Source of the DNA: Cardinalis cardinalis
Lineage: Eukaryota; Chordata; Aves; Passeriformes; Cardinalidae
Direction of reading: 5' to 3'
Assembly: GCA_014549065.1 (NCBI GenBank)
Contig: JACDOX010000293.1
Span: 611,981 to 675,980, forward strand
DNA: 64,000 nt
Part shown: positions 35,601 through 50,600 of the stretch, one piece after another
Numbering within the stretch: position 1 is the first letter of the stretch
How the letters are laid out: each line of letters begins with the position of its first letter
Program-made: the position numbers and the translations under genes
Notes under the pieces: generated by a model
The model's database searches: none
The model's input: only the letters and a program-made list of their open reading frames with translations
Told to the model about the DNA's origin: nothing

Positions 35601-38600
35601 CACATTCCATAGGAACACAAATATTCCAGCTGGGAGTCCGTGGGCACTCCAATCCCATTGGATTCATTTTAAGAGATCCCCCTGGATGGTTCTGTTTCAA
35701 TTTCACTCCGTTCCCTGCCTGGTTTAGGGAAAACGTGCCAGGAATCTTGCATTGGAGCATTTTATGGGTGCATTTGAGATATTGGATAATCCAGAAATCC
35801 CAAAGGAAGTCCATGGAAAATTCCCTCTCTCCCCTCTGCTGGTTGCAGTGGGTTGGGATGGATGTTTATCCAGGGGGATTTTTCCCAGATTTTCCAGCCG
35901 TTTTGAATTAAAACTGCTAAAAAAGGGGAAGAGTTGGTGTTGATTCTGCCTTTTCCCAGGAACTGGGGAAAGAAGGAATCCACAGGGATCCAGGAGCCAT
36001 GGATCCATGGATAACAAAGCTGGCATGACCTCAGGAGGGGCTGGAAAATTCCAAGGTGGCAGAAGATCCATGTCCAAGGTGAACACCACCAGCTCCTTTG
36101 GATTGTCCCTTTCAGGAGAAATCCAGGTTCCCAAGCTTGGCTTGGAAAATGGGGAAATATATGGAATTCCAGACCNGTTTGGGNTGGAAGGGACTTTCAA
36201 GACCATCTCATTTCCCGGGTGGAATATTCCCTGGAAAGGAAATTTCCACATGCTCCATGTCCTCCAGGTACCTCTTCTTCCCAGTGAATTCCTGGCTAAG
36301 AGGTTCATCCCATCATTCCCACATTCCATGGATGTGTCCATGCTCCAGGTGCATCCCACACTCCCTTCTGGGCTGATAGAACTTCCCAAGGATTCGTTGG
36401 AATGTCTCATTGCTCCATGCCATCCCCACAGAGCCAAGCTTGAGGAAAACCTCACACTTGGGATCATCTTCCACCTATCCCAAGTGGATCTGTGTCCCTC
36501 AGGATAATGAAGCTGAAGGAAAGGTTGGATGGGATCTTGGGAAGGAATTCCAAGCTGTGATGGTGGGGAGGAGCTGGGATGGAATTCCCAGAGAAGCCAT
36601 GGTTGTCCCATCCCTGGAATTGTCCAAGGCCAGGTTNGACATTGGGGCTTGGATCCACCTGGGATAGTGGGAGGTGTCCCTGGATGGGCTTTAAGGTCCT
36701 TCCCATTCCAAACCATTCCACAATTCCATGGAACTGCTGGCAAACCCAGCAGACTTTGGGATTCCACCTTCCCTCCTTCCCACTGCACTATCCCAGGAAA
36801 AAGGGATCAAAACCTTGGCTCTGCACCCTCTGCATCCCAATCCCTCAGAACAACATCCCAGCATTCCTGGGATAACTCAGGTAGGGCTCGACCCTTTCCA
36901 GGTGGGAATTCAATGCTCCATTGCTCCAAATTCCCCCCCTTTTTTTTTTAATGGAAAAACACCATAAAATATCAGTTGGCTGGAAACAAAACCTCCCAGC
37001 TCCGAACCCCGTCCAGCTGGGGACACCCAGTGCTCCACTGGAAAAGCAGGAAAAGGAACGGGGAATTGGGAAGGGGGAATTTGATGCCGAGAGAAGTTTA
37101 TGGGTCCCTTTCAAGGCAGCGTGAAATTCGCCTCCATGATTAAATCGAGCTCCGAACATTCCCTATAAAAACAACCCGGAGCGCGAAATTTATATCCCAG
37201 GCTTGTCCAAGCCACGGGGAAAAAAGGCTGGAATTATTGTTTGGGGGTTTGTTTTCCAAGCGAGGGGAGGCTCAGGGATATTTTATGGATTTTTGTGGAT
37301 AAAGCAGCAGGGAAAAAATCGGCTCCGATTCCCAGGAAAATGCTGACAGGGCTACATTTCTCCTGGACTGGGGATGTGCTCCAGAATACAAAGGAGGAAA
37401 CCTGGTTTTGGGGAAAGAGAGGAAGTTTGTTCCCACAAAGTTGCATTTCAGGCACATCCTGCAGGAATTTGGGAGTCCCAGACATGTAGAAGACTGCCCT
37501 TGGATGTTACAGAATCCCTGAGGTTGGGAAACCCCTCCAGGATCATCCAGTCCAAGCTGTGCCCGATGCCCACCTTGGCACTGACTGCCACATCCAGGAA
37601 TTTCTTGGACACCTCCAGGGATGGGCACTCCAAACCTCCCTGGGCACTTCCAAGGCCTGAGCACCCATTCCATGAGGGAATTCCTGCTGGTGTCCAACCA
37701 AAACCTCTCCTGAGGTTGTTCCCTCTAATCCTGTTTTCCTCTGGGATCAGATCCCAACTCCAACCTGGTTCAAAGATTCCAGGAAGTTGTGGAGAGCCAG
37801 AAGGTCCCCCTGGATCCTCCTTTTCTCCAGGCTGAGCCCCTTCCCAGCTTCCTCAGGAATTCTCCAGCCCCTTCCCAGCTCCATTCCCTTCCCTGGACAT
37901 GCTACAGCCCATCCATGTCCATAAAAATCCCAGAAACAGTCCCAACAATTCCATGGAGATGTCGTTTGCTCTGACACTCCATGCAAACCCTTTCCTGCCC
38001 GAAAGAACTTCCCAGATCCGCATCTGGCAGCCGAATCCAGCTGCTGCTGGAATTGGCACAGNAAGCTGAACATTCCAAAACCAATTCCATGCATTTTCCA
38101 CCCTGTGGCACCAGTGGGATGTGGGAGTCGAACTCATCCCTGTGGANGCCTGGGAAAATGGGATCTGCATCCAGGTGACCTCGGATTGTCCTGGTTGTTC
38201 CATGACCCATCCTGTAGCAGCTTAACTGGGAATCCAAAGTTTAAACTTCCAGTTTAGGCTGGATTTTAGGGAAAATTCCTTCATGGAAAGGGTTTTCCAT
38301 CCATGCAGAGGCTGCCCAGGGAAATGATGGAATGTCCATNCCTGGAATGATTTAAAATCCCTCTGGACGTGGCACCTGGGGACGTGGTCAGTGGTGGCCT
38401 TGGCAGAGCTGGTGATCTTAGAAAGCTTTCCCATCCTAAATCGTTCCATGGTTTTCTCATTTTCCACCCCAGAAACTGTTTCCCTACAGGACTCAAAAAC
38501 CTGGGAATGTGCTCTTCCCATGCAGTCAACATGGGTTGAATTTTCCAGGGCTGGAAGAGAAAGATGGCACCAAAAAAAGCGGGAACGAAGATGGAAATNC

Positions 38601-41600
38601 CAAAGGAATGCTGAGAAAAGCATTAATAAAGCATTTCCATGTTTTCCAAAGAGCAGTCCTAAAGATGGAAATATTTCTCTTCCATGGAAATATTTTAGAA
38701 ACTTGGACTTGGGAAAATTCCTCTATCAAAAAGAGAAGGAAAATCTTTAAAACATTCATTCAGCCAGGAAAGTTATGGAAAACCATCTTGAAATGGTTGG
38801 AAGGTTCAGAAAAGCAGGAAAAAGAGTGGCACCTGAGTTTCCCTGGGTTTTCCCTGGTTTTCCCTGGATTTCCAGGCTGCCAGGTGTTCACATCAAACCA
38901 AAATATCATGGACACCCCCTTATCCAGGGAAATCCTTGTTTTTTTTGGAGAGAGCATTTGATTTGCAACCTGAGTTGGGATGACCCAGGGATCCATCACC
39001 TACAGGAATNCCAGGTCTGGAATTCCCAGCAAGGTAAGGACCTGGAGTTCTTGGAGCAAATCCAGAGGAGGCACCTGGATAATCGGAGTGATGGAGCAGC
39101 TCTGCCGTGGGAAAGGCTGGGAGAGTTGGGATTGCTGGAATTGGAGAAAGGGAAAAATCCAGGGAATCCTCAGAGTCCCTGAAGGGGCTCTAGGAGAGCT
39201 GGAGAGGGACTGGGGACAAGGCCTGCAGGGACAGGAGCCAGGGAATGGCTCCCACTGGGAAAGGGGAGATTGGGCTGGGAGCTTGGCAAGGAATTGCTGG
39301 CTGGGCTGGAATTCCCACATTTGCTGTGGCTGCCCCTGGATCCCTGGCAGTGCNCAAGGCCAGGTTGGACACTGGGGCTGGAATCTACCTGGGACAGTGG
39401 GAGGTGTCCCTGGATGGAATGGGATAAGCTTTCAGCTCCCTTCTCACCCAAATTATTCCATAATTCCATGATTACTAATCCACCTGGCCGCGCTCCTCAG
39501 TGCTCCAGCATGGAACAAACAAAGGAGAACCATTGGAAAACTCTTTCCCTCCCAGCCCGGTTGGGCACAGGTGGCTTTGAGCAGCTCCCAGTTCCCCACA
39601 GTCGCTCCCAACCTTTGATTGAAATTCCACCTTCCAGCGCCTGCCTTTCCAGCCGGGATTTTTACGGCCGCAGGAACCAAGCCGGAGTTCAAACAGCACA
39701 TGGCGAGATCAAAAAATTCCCGGGGCCGGAATGCTCCACCCGGCTTTTCCTTTATTATTCCNGCCTTTACAGAGAGCTTTTACAAGGTGTTTATTTTTGG
39801 ATCCAGCGTTGGAAGCCATGTGGTGGGAAAAGATTCCAGATCGGCACAGCGGGATGGATTTGCTTAAAGGGGTTTATGGAGGGCGGCCTNGGCTTTTTCC
39901 AAGCGGGATAATTGGATGTAGTACACCCTGTACTTGGGATTTGTGGGATATGAAGCGTGAAATGGGCCCAGCTGGGATTCTGTCAATCATTGGAACTGGC
40001 TTTGGAAGCTGGGAATTGTCTGGGATAGGGGATTCCCTCGGCATCTTCCTATCCAAGGCACTGGTTCCATGGAAAATAGATAGGCTGTGGATCTTGNTGG
40101 GTTTTGTGGATCCCAGGGAGTTTTGGTGATCCCAGGGGGTTTCAGGGATGGTCCCATTGCAAGCAGTAATCTTTGGGCACCTCATATTCCATGACTATTG
40201 AGGTTAAGCAAAAACAGGGATCATGGGATCACTGAGGTTGGAAAATCCCTCCAGGACCATCCAGTCCAAGCTATGCCTGGTTCCCACCTTGGCACTGAGT
40301 GCCACATCCAGGAATTCCTTGGACACCTCCAGGGACGAGGATTCCAAACCTCCCTGGGCCCTTCCAAGGCCTGACCGCCCTTTCCATGAGGGAATTCCTG
40401 CTGGTGTCCCAGAATTCCCACAAAGATCCAGGAATTCCATCCAGGACCACTCACCTTCTTGGCCACGTGGCACATCTGCTCNGCTGGGAGATAATCGAAG
40501 GGAAAGACGAATCTCCAGTTGAAATTCCCTTCTCCTCCCATGGATCTGTAGTGGACATCCGTCTTCTGCTTGTTCTCCTCGTGTCCCACCAGCCACCTGC
40601 CGGGGACAAACAGAGCCCATGGAAAAATCAGGATCGTGGGAAGGATTTGGGATTTCGTTCAATGTCACAACGTCCGTGAGGGGGAAATGGAATATTCCCG
40701 ATCCCAGTGGCTGCTGGGGATGGGGAAAACCTGGAGATGGGAGAGGGAAGGCAGCAGTCCCAGACATGGGAGATGAATCAGTGCTGGGACTAGCAACTCC
40801 AGAATTATGGAATCATGGAATGCTTTGGGATGGGTTTGAAGGATCCTCAAATCCCATCCCATTCCCACCCCATCCATGGGCAGGGACAGCCCCCATTGTC
40901 CCAGGTGCTCCAAGCCCCAGTGTCCAACCTGGCCTTGGACACTGCCAGGGATCCAGGGGCAGCCCCAGCAAATCTGGGAATTCCAGCCCAGACAGGAATT
41001 CCTTGCCAAGATCGCAGTCCAATCTCCCCTTTCCCAGTGGGAGCCATTCCCTGGCTCCTGTCCCTGCAGGCCTTGTCCCCAGTCCCTCTCCAGCTCTCCT
41101 GGAGCCCCTTCAGGGACTCTGAGGATTCCCTGGATTTTTCCCTTCTCCAGGGGAACATTCCCAGCTCTCCCAGCCTGAACATTCCTTGGGAATCCCCTTC
41201 CACTGCTTGACAGCTTTTCCATGAAGAATATTTCCCTAATATCCGATCTAGGATAGGCAGGTTCCAGCCCCTGTTCCCGAGGCAGCAATAGATGGAAAGA
41301 ATATTCCCCATAGGATTCCCNATCCATAGGATGATCCTCAGGCACAAAAAGGATCATTTCACCCATTCCCAAAAGGATTTTTCAGGATGACTTTCCTTTG
41401 GGATGGGAGATCTGGAAGCTGAGCAAGGTTTTACTCATTTCCAGCCTTGCAGGATCCTTTTGGATGCTAAAAATTGGGAAACAGATCTGAGCAAACCCTG
41501 GACGCTCCCAGGGGTTTCTTTTCCAGCAGCACAACTTTTTAGGAGCCCCAAAGTACAAGGAACGGCTCAGCCGGAGCCGATAACAACGGACTTGATGGGA

Positions 41601-44600
41601 ATACCAGGAAAGCCCCATGGCATTCTGGATTTACAGGGGGAAAATCAGGATTGTAAACCAGGGATTTGCAGTCTGCTCCCAAATCCTGCCTCTTCCTGCC
41701 CGTAAATCCCAAAAAGGCACAAAAAAAGGAACTCCTTGGCTGGGATTGCACCATTAGACACAAGATAAATCCTAAAATGGGAAGGGANNNNNNNNNNNNN
41801 NNNNNNNNNNNNNNNNNNNNNNNNNNNNNNNNNNNNNNNNNNNNNNNNNNNNNNNNNNNNNNNNNNNNNNNNNNNNNNNNNNNNNNNNNNNNNNNNNNNN
41901 NNNNNNNNNNNNNNNNNNNNNNNNNNNNNNNNNNNNNNNNNNNNNNNNNNNNNNNNNNNNNNNNNNNNNNNNNNNNNNNNNNNNNNNNNNNNNNNNNNNN
42001 NNNNNNNNNNNNNNNNNNNNNNNNNNNNNNNNNNNNNNNNNNNNNNNNNNNNNNNNNNNNNNNNNNNNNNNNNNNNNNNNNNNNNNNNNNNNNNNNNNNN
42101 NNNNNNNNNNNNNNNNNNNNNNNNNNNNNNNNNNNNNNNNNNNNNNNNNNNNGGAAGGGAAGGGAAGGGAAGGGAAGGGAAGGGAAGGGAAGGGAAGGGA
42201 AGGGAAGGGAAGGTGCCCAGATGAGCTGTTTCCAGGAATAAAGGGAATTCCAAAGAAAGCAGCCATGCAAATAACCCAATCTGTGAGAATGGAAAAAGTC
42301 TGGGAGAGGAGTTGGGAATGAGCAGACAATGAGCTCCTCTCCCCATGTCTCCCACATCCCACTACGGGAACATCCAAGTAGTCCAAAGAAAAATCCTGCC
42401 ATGGGATCACCCCAGAGGTGTGAAGAAAAGGTTGTGACCTCAGCAAGAACATGTCTTCCAAAAAGACACGTCTCCATCTCTGGATCCAGAAATGGAGAGG
42501 TGTGGATCCATGGTTGGAAAGGTGNGGCTCTATAATGGGAAGGTGTGGATCCATGCCTGGAAAAGGGCAGATCCATTAATGGAGAGGTGTGGACCAGTAA
42601 TTGGAGAAGTGTGGATCCACGGCTGGAAGTGAAGATCCATGGCTGGAGATGTGTGGAGCCACAGTTGGAGAGGTGGGAATCCATGGTTGGAAAGGGGTGG
42701 ATCCATAGTCAAACAGGTGTGGATCCATGATTGGAGAGGTGTGGATCCATGGCTGGAGATGTGAATCCACAGCTGGAAAGTCATGGATCCATAACTGGAG
42801 AGCCATGATGGTCTCTCCATCCCGGCAGAATCCAAGTCTATCCCAGCAATACCAATCCAAGGATCACTTTAACTCCTTCCCTGCTGCTCCTGCACCTCCA
42901 GCCTCTGGAATCTGGGAGGCTCCGGAGCAGGACACTCACCCTTTGATGTAGATATCGCTCATCTTCTCCCCGGTGATGCTGAGGTCATCCAGGATCACGT
43001 CCTTGGCATTCCAGATGATGCAGCGCAGGTAGAACCTGGAAAATCCCAGGAATAAAACCATGAGAAGTTGGAAAACTCATCCACCTGGAAGNCTGGTTGT
43101 CCCACTGACGGATTTCCCTGTGGGAGCCATTTCCCTGGAGATGATCCCACACGTTCCCTCATCCAGGNGGGTGAATCCATCCCTACCCAAGGTTTCCAAG
43201 CATTCCCAAGTCCTTTCCCAAGGAAAAGAGGAGGAAGAAATGGGGAGTTACCTCTTGGCTTTGCGTGGAGTGACGTTGAAAGGGGGGCCGGGATGTCCCA
43301 GGGATTTGGGAAACAGATCCACCCACATCTGGAGCTTTCCCTGCAAGGAAAAACAGTGCCCTGAAACCTTGGGAGGTTCCAGACTGGAACACCCGAACCT
43401 CCCCACCCAGGGAGATCTGGGACCCTTGGGTGGGAAGGGAGGATTCCTCCATGGTAAAGTGGCATTAAAGAAAATTATTTGAGAGATAGTTGGGAATGTG
43501 TTGATGGAGGTAAACCCTGAGGAGCAGCTGAGAGAGTTAGGAAAGGGGCTGGAGCACCAAGAAAAGCTGAGAGAGCTGGGAAAGGGGCTCAGCCCGGAAA
43601 AAAAGAGGGATCAGGGGTGGCTTTCTGGCTCTCCACAACTGCCTGAAAGGTTGGAACCAGGTGGGAGTTGGGATGTGCTCCCAGGGAAAAGCAGGAAAAG
43701 AGGGAATGGTCTTAGGCTGGGCCAGGAGAGGCTCAGGTTGGACACCAGCAAGAATTTCCTCATGGAAAGGGTGGTCAGGAATTGGAAGCACCCAGGGAGG
43801 TTTGGAATCCCCATCCCTGGAGANGTCCAAGGAATTCCTGGATGTGGCACTCAGTGCCAAGGTGAGCATTGGGCACAGCTTGGACTGGATGACCTTGGAG
43901 GGATTTTCCAACCTCAGTGATCCCGGGATTCTGGGAGAAGAATTCTGAGTAGGACTTCCAGACCAAAAATGTAAAATTAAATTAAACTAAATAAAATGAA
44001 ATTTAATTTAAAAATTGGAGCATATGCTGAAGGGAACGACCACCTCCCCTCCCTGGGAACATCCCGTATCCCAGGGCAGATATTCCCAGCAGGATTCTCC
44101 CCCTGGACATGGCTGGATCAGGAGATGCCTCTCCTGGGCTCATCCCAGGTTCATCCTGGGCTCATCCCGGCCACATTCCAGGACCCACCTGCTCGATGTC
44201 CGGCTGGAGGGGGCTGTAAAGGCGCCGGGTCTCCACGTGCTCCGGAACCAATCCCTGCTTCCGGAGGGCGGCCAGGGCGAGCCGCTCCTCCACCGGGCCC
44301 AGGTGCGGATTTGGGGGTTTTCCATCTTCTGCCACAGGGAAGAGAGCAGAGGGAATGCCACAGCGATGGATNTTGGCCAGGAAGAGCTGGAGCAGCACAG
44401 TCTCCACTCCCAAATCCATCACCACAAACCCTACTGGGCACAGGGATGGCATTCCCAGTGGGAAGACCCATGGAGACCCTCATNCAACCACCCCACAAAT
44501 CACAGCCAGGGAAACATGGCAAGGATCCAGCTGGATCCCATGGAAAGGNGAATCCAATGAATCCAGCACTCCTAAAGCCCTGGAAATCAGGATTCCCATC

Positions 44601-47600
44601 AATTTTCTGCCGATGTTCCCACCCCCAGCAGTTTATCCCAGAGTTTAAAGCTATCCAGGATCTTCAGCTGGGCAGACAGGAATGGGATCCCAATGGGATC
44701 CCATTTCTTCTCTGTGGGATTTGGGGTGAAAGACGGGAATGGGAGGAGGAGGAAGGACATGGAGACACCACCAGCACAGCCTGGGGGTTGTTCCAAGTTC
44801 CTACTCTGGTCCAAGTCCCTGCTCCAGTCCCACCGGGATATTTGTGGCCCTCCACCCAAGGAAGACCTGGAATTATCTCCTCTGCCTACTCCACACCAAC
44901 CCCTGATCCTGCCACAGATGGGCCAAGACTCCTCAATAATGGACATTCCTGCCTTCTCTTACTGGTCAGGATCCATCCACTCATCCATCCCAGTACAGCC
45001 AAAGGCCAACTCCTGCCTCCCCATCCCATTCCTGGGATGGAACACGATGCCCTGTCCTTGGATATCAAGGAAGTGGTGAAATTCCCANGCCTGGAGGTGT
45101 CCAAGGAACAACTCNACATGACACTTGGACAAGGTTGGACTCGATCTTGGAGGTCTTTTCCAGACTTAACTCTGGGATTTTGGGATCTTAAAGATCTTTT
45201 CCNACTTTAAAAATTCCCTGATTCTCTCAGTCCAACCCAAACAATCCCAAAATCCAAGGCTGGGGTTGGTGGACTTCACCCCACTCAGGACAATTGAAAG
45301 ACAAAGCGCCTCATAAATATTACTCCATAAATATCATTCCAACTCCACCAAATCCCAGTGAGATTTCCCAGCTCCTTCCTTGGCAAGGACACACTTGACT
45401 CCAGCCACCTGGGCTAATTCCCAATGATTTCCCAAACCCTGGAATTCCGGCNTGTGCGCACACGTGCGGCTTTACTCGCCGAGAAAAGAATGAGCCCCTC
45501 TCGGAGAACAACAAAATCTGGGAGTTATGGAATAACGGGCCGGGGGAGGGGCTTGTAAAAGCCCAGCTCTCGTGTTTAACAGCTCCAGTTTATTCCCAGT
45601 CCGGCTCCGGAGCTCGCAGCTGGATTCCAGATCTGCTCCGGGTCAAGCCTCGGGCTTTGTTCTGCTGTTTGAACTCGGAGAAGGTGACAGCAGGCGCTGC
45701 CACGGGGGGGACACATTTTAACACCTCCTCAGCTCTCCCGGGAAAATTTTTCCATGAGGATTCCTTGCTTCCCTTCTCCTCAGGGGAAAACCTGAATTCC
45801 TGCAGGGATTTGTGCTTTGTTTCCCAAGAGCATGGAGAGGGATCAGCCCTGGGTTGTGCCTTGTTTTGTGTCTCTGGCGACACCCTTGGTGTGGTGACCT
45901 TAAAAAATCCAATCAAAATTTGGGAGGGATATTCGGAATTCTTAGCTCTGAGGGTGGGGAGGCCCTGGAAGAGAATTCCCAGAGAAGCCGTGGCTGCACC
46001 TGGATACCTGGAAGGATCCAAGGACAGGTTGGATCCACCTGGGATAGTGGGAAGTGTCCCTGCCCCATGGAGGGGGTGGAATGGGATCATCTTTATGGTC
46101 CCAACCTAAACCATTCCATGATTCCAAACTGCAGCTCCTGCACCAGTCCCGGTGGGATTTCACCTCCTCCTGGGACTAAAACCCTCCCTCTGCACCTTAA
46201 AGCAGAGTTTTCCCAAAAAAACCCCTCCTGCCCCAGGAATGTTGGGTCAGGGGGAGGTGCCCTGGAGAAGCAAAAAACTCCTTCCCAAAAGTCTGGAGTT
46301 TTTCTCCCCTTTGTATAAGTTGGGTTTGTTCCCTGATTCTCCCAAATCCCGAAAGAATTCCCAGGTCTGTGTGTGGGATATTGTCTCCCTCTAGTGACCG
46401 TTCCCAAAATGAGATTCCAACGGAATCTCAGAGCTCTCCTGGCTCTGGCAGCACTTGGAATATCAGGCTGGATGGAGCTCCTCACTCCCAGTCCAGGGGT
46501 GTTGGGTTTGATCTAACTCAAGGTCAACGCTCCTGGATTGAAGGGCTGGGTTCAATCCCAGGAATTTGGGGCACAGCCAAGCTTGGGAATAGTCCAGAGC
46601 CAATATGGCCAGTGAGGAGGAGGAGGACACGTCCATTACCCAATCCTGGCCTCCATAATGCTCCTCACAACGTCTCCATACACTTGGAACATCAGGTTGG
46701 AGCTTCCCATAAACGAAAGGTAAACGTTCCTGGATTGAAGGTCTGGATTCAATCCCAGGATTTGGGGTACGGACAACCTTGGGGAAAGGGCAGAACCAAC
46801 ATGGACAGTGAGGGGACGATGGGGACAATGCCATCGGCCACTCCTGCTGATGTCACCCTTCATGTGACATCTCCATGCCCTTGGAACACCAGGTTGGAGC
46901 CTCCCAGGCACAATGGAGCTCCCACCTGGGGGTGCCGCGTTTGGTCAAACCAAGGTCAACGGTCCTGGATTGTAGGTCTGGGTTCAATCCCAGGATTTGG
47001 GGCACAATCAAGTCTGGGAAAAGAGCAGAGCATGGACAGTGAGGAGGAGGAGGACATGTCCCTCACCCACTCCGGAGCTCCATGATGTCCCTCCGCATGA
47101 TGTCTCCATGCACTTGGAACACCAGGTTGGAGAGTGTCAGCCCCACCCAGGGGTGTTGGGCTGGGTCCAACTCAAGGTTGGGAATCGAATTCCTGGGTTG
47201 AAGGTCTGGGTTCAATCCCAGGATTTGAAGCAAGCTTGGGAATGGCTCAAAGCCAACACAGACAGAGAGGAGGAGGAGGAGGATGGGGACAATGCCATCA
47301 CTCAGTCCTGGTGATGTCTCCACGACATCCAGCTCCATCCCTTTCTCTGGAGCAAGGAAATTCTGCAATCCCAAAGCATCCCAGATATCTTACCCAGCTC
47401 GGAGAGGACGTATTCCTGATCCCGGAAGATGATCCGGTCAGATTTGTACGTGGGAGCTTTGTAGTTGTGCTGCAGGGAGAAGAGGTGGAGCAGCTGGGAA
47501 GGGCGGAGCTGGTCTCGCCACTGGTTGGGGCCAGAGCTGAAACCAAACAGAATCATGGAATCATGGAATGGGTTGGGATAGAAAGACATTAAAGTTCATC

Positions 47601-50600
47601 CAGTGCTGTGGGCTGGGATATTTCCCACTATCCCAGGTGGATCCAAGCCCCAGTGTCCAGCCTGGCCTTGNGCACTGCCAGGGATCCAGGGGCAGCCNCA
47701 GCAAATCTGGGAATTCCAGCCCAGNCAGGAATNCCTTGCCAAGATNCCAGCCCAATCTCCCCTTTCCCAGTGGGAGCCATTCCCTGGCTCCTGTCCCTGC
47801 AGGCCTTGTCCCCAGTCCCTCTCCAGCTCNCCTGGAGCCCCTCCAGGCCCTGCAAGGAGCTCAAAGTTCATCCCAGATCCTTCTCTTTTCCAGACTAGAC
47901 ATTCCCAGCTCTCCCAGCCTTCTAGAGGGACTCCAGAACTCTGGAATGGGTTGGGCTGGAAGTGACCTTAAATCCCATCGCATTCTTCCCCTCCCGTGTT
48001 CAGGGACAACTTCAACTGTCCCAGGTGGATCCAAGCCCCACTGTCCAACCTGGCCTTGGGCACTTCCAGGGATCCAGGGGCAGCCCCAGCAAATCTGGGA
48101 ATTCCAGCCCAGCCCCTGCCCACCCTCCCAGCCAGCAATTCCTTGCCAAGATCCCAGCCCAATCTCCCATTCCTGGGATGGGACAGCCACAGCCTCTCTG
48201 GGGGTGTCCTCAGCACGAGGTCACCAGGAGCCACCAGGCATGGAACAGGATCTCCCTGGAGGACAACCAGGACTCTGGGAAGCGCAGCTCCAGCCAGGCC
48301 CCCAGGACAACCCAGCTGTGATCCTGTGGCCACCTCAGCATCCCAATGCCGGGATTCCTGGAGATCCCAAGCCCAGGGAGGAACGCACACGCAGTAGGTC
48401 TGGGGGAGGCCGCAGCGAGCGCCGTATTTGGACAGGAAGCGATTCTCCAGGTCGATGACGGTCTCGCCGATCTTCTCGTCCTTGGACAGGAGGTCGTAGT
48501 CGTAGAGGGTGACCTTGAGGTCCTTCTCCAGGGGCAGGGTGCAGCTCAGCTCAAACATCCTGGAAACGGGAACAGGGAAATGCTTGGGAAGAGAGGATGG
48601 TGCTGTGCTGGAATTCCACGGGAATGGATCCATGCCCCATCCCAACCCCACCGGTGATGGGATGGATCAGAGTCTCGGAGCTTCCGTGTCACTTCGGTCC
48701 AGCAAGGCCAGGGTTGTGTTGTCCTGGCTTTGTTTATCATGGAATGGTTTGGATCAGGAGACACCTTAATGACCTCATTCCACACCTTCCCTGATCCCAG
48801 GTGGATCCAAGCCCCAGTGTCCAACCTGGCCTTGGACACTGCCAGGGATCCAGGGGCAGCTGGAAAAGGAGCAGGGAAACTGAGGGAATCTCAACTCCAT
48901 GGGGCTTTCTTCTCCCAGAAAATCAGAGAATCATGGGATCACAAGATCCCTTAAGGACCATCGATCCAACTCCTTCCCAGGACAATCCCAACAATCCCAC
49001 TCTGTCCCTGGGAACAGTGTCCAAATGCTCCTGGAGCTCTGGCAGCCTTGGGAATGTGGCCATTCCCTGGGGAGCTTTTCCAGTGCCCCACCACCCTCTG
49101 GATGAGGAATCTTTTCCTGATATCCAACCTAACCCTGCCTGGAGCAGCTCCAGCCATTCCCTGGTCCCATTATCCTTGGAATTTTATCCCATTTCTGAGG
49201 GAAACAACTCAATTATCCATGGATAATCCTTTTCCAGAACATGTGGTGGTGTCCCATTCCTGCCCATTCCTCACATTTTTCCTTCAGACATTGGATCAAA
49301 ATTCCTGAATGAGGAAAAATTCCCCAAACTCTTTCCCAACAATGGGATGATCCAGATTCCTTCACTATGGAATTCCAGCTCCCCAGTCCACAGCTCAGAA
49401 ATCCCAGGGACTGATGAATGAGAGCCAAGGGAATTATGGAATAGATTGGGATGGGAGAAACCTTAAAATCCACCCCATTCCCAATCCCTGACATGGGCAG
49501 ANAACACTTCCCACTCTCCCAGGTTGCTCCAACCTGGAACTGGGTGTTGGAATAGAATGGGAATGTTGGCCCAGCACAATTCCCTCAATAGGACACCAAA
49601 AAAATTCCGTGGATCCCAAATGGAATCCATACTTACTTCCCAAAGACAGGCTCCAGAGTGCAGGGAAGGTAATTTTCCTGGTCATTGATGGATTTCTTTC
49701 CCACGGAAATCTTCACGTAGGGATCACACTGGAGGTGGGCATGGAAAGAAACACAGAAATCCCGTGGGATTCCAGTCCCACCCTTTTCCATAGGTTGTTC
49801 CAAATCCCATCCCTCTTCCAAATAAAATTATTCTGGGAATTCAGCATCAATTTGGAAAGCGGGGGATTTAATTCAAGTTGGGTTTTTTGACAGGAGAAGG
49901 AAAAAAATTTAAGGGGAAGATCCAATTCCTCCTAAAAGATTTTACCTGGATCTACAGGGATCCACTATCCCAGTCATATCGAAGAATAACCTGGAAAAAT
50001 GCCCAGGCCAAGTTTTCTCATTACTTCTCCCGGATTTTCCTTTTCCTGCTGATTTGTTTTTTAAGGAATGGATGGGAAACAGGAATCAGCACCCAGGTAT
50101 TCCTTGGGCTGGGATGAGCCTCCATAAAATTCTCATCCCTGAGGAAATTTGGGATCAAATTTGAGTTGGTTTGGAGTTTTAAATGGAAAAGCTCCCATTT
50201 TTTTTCCTTCTTCTTAATCCTCAGGAATTATTCATGGGGGATTTCTTAGGAACTAAACACTTCCATTCCAAANCCATCTAAAAAAACAGGGAAAATTCAA
50301 AAGTGGTTGGAATTTCTGCATCTATTTTTCCATGTATTCCATATATATTTCCCATATTCCATATACTTTTTTCCATATGTTTTCCCATATATTTTCATGT
50401 CTATTCATTACTTTTCCATAAATTTTCAATGTGTATTTACTATTTCCNATCTATCTTTCTTAGATATTTCCTCATATTTTTCCCACTGTATTCCTCAAAT
50501 TCGTCTCTTTTCCAGTTGAACCAAGATCATTAAAAAAAAAATTTCCCTTCCCTGAGTTTTGGGGAGTTTTGGACCTACACAATTCCCATTTTCCCAGAAT

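Noticed and set aside
35724..36788. 354-codon minus-strand open frame in a DYSF intron
   Set aside because: Overlaps CR1 pieces, has no domain-like pattern, and the DYSF exons join without it.
41539..42684. 381-codon minus-strand open frame
   Set aside because: Mostly N-gap X residues and GGGAA array.
43996..45210. 404-codon plus-strand open frame
   Set aside because: It is antisense to DYSF exon J and ends in a CR1 piece. A shadow ORF.
46969..46995. tRNA gene (GGTTCAATCCC)
   Set aside because: B-box-like only. No cloverleaf or A-box could be drawn around it, and the motif recurs as part of a tandem repeat.
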